Source: Closterium sp. Naga37s-1
Taxonomy: Eukaryota; Streptophyta; Zygnematophyceae; Desmidiales; Closteriaceae
NCBI GenBank assembly: GCA_947471745.1
Contig: CANJKZ010000400.1
Coordinates: 558,001-622,000 of the forward strand
Length of the DNA: 64,000 nucleotides
Direction of reading: 5' to 3'
Below the pieces are notes generated by a model. That model was not told the origin of the DNA and did no database searches. It saw only the letters and a list, made by a program, of their open reading frames with translations. This document shows positions 63,846 through 64,000 of the stretch, piece after piece; within the stretch, counting starts at the first letter, position 1; every line of letters starts with the position of its first letter. The position numbers and the translations under genes are program-made.

Positions 63846-63995
63846 AGAGCGTATTCCTATCCTCGTATCAAGAAAACCTCATATCAACCTCCCACTGAAA
63901 ATTTCCCTAAACCCAAAACCTCTCGCTACTTTTACCAGGCAAAAAGTACAATCTTGATATGAGGTTTTCTTGATACGAGGATAGGAATACGCTCT
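63846..63995. mobile_element. 150-bp foldback element with perfect 42-bp inverted repeats
   Basis: 63846-63887 and 63954-63995 are exact inverted copies (outer end AGAGCGTATTCC). Only 66 bp separate them. No clear target duplication could be read, and the superfamily is unknown. Confidence 0.85.
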
Positions 63996-64000
63996 CAACA

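Noticed and set aside
1..64000. tRNA, rRNA or snRNA genes
   Set aside because: No cloverleaf-type or conserved rRNA/snRNA segments were recognised by eye; a dedicated scan was not possible.

Overview
This is nuclear DNA from a eukaryote of the green plant lineage. It has GT-AG spliced genes, tandem strictosidine-synthase-like (SSL) genes, a plant-type RLK/Pelle receptor kinase, a Root_cap/VWD-type secreted protein and plant-style Ty1/copia elements with very short LTRs (109-142 bp). A streptophyte alga (for example a desmid), a bryophyte or a lycophyte would fit. The species is an inference and not secure.

Layout. 1-2301: 3' end of a copia element (A). 3275-19791: three tandem plus-strand SSL genes, each of which can be spliced in silico into an uninterrupted frame (433, 395 and 413 aa). 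Intron 5 of SSL1 carries a 34-bp minisatellite split by a Penelope-like retroelement (PLE, 6616-10559). That PLE has pseudo-LTRs, a 70-bp terminal palindrome, a hammerhead ribozyme in each pseudo-LTR, and a textbook -1 frameshift signal between ORF1 and the reverse transcriptase. 19954-40735: two tandem minus-strand copies of a Root_cap-like secreted protein gene, both wrecked by transposons. Copy B holds a hAT element (22134-26271, 8-bp TSD), is fused at its 3' side to a 5'-truncated copia (E, 19954-21957), and has a PIF/Harbinger element (26674-30269) in its upstream region. Copy A is split by copia C (32320-40050, 6-bp TSD). 41670-47534: a minus-strand receptor-like kinase of five exons (866 aa). 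49783-63125: a 13.3-kb copia array made of two fused elements (D1, D2) between one pair of outer LTRs. 63238-63995: two small inverted-repeat elements.

Two patterns run through the host genes. First, SSL1, SSL3 and the kinase contain many partial tandem copies of their own exon ends together with the neighbouring splice site. These 'exon echoes' fill the introns, while one copy of each exon keeps the frame. Second, a short palindrome, TTTTGAG-N4-CTCAAAA, with a self-complementary but variable N4 (GCGC, ACGT, TCGA) recurs in introns, in intergenic DNA and at the PLE ends. SSL1, SSL2 and SSL3 also differ in intron number (6, 3, 5), so intron gain or loss has happened within one tandem array.

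The likely working host genes are SSL1, SSL2, SSL3 and the kinase. The rest is transposon sequence or transposon-broken genes.
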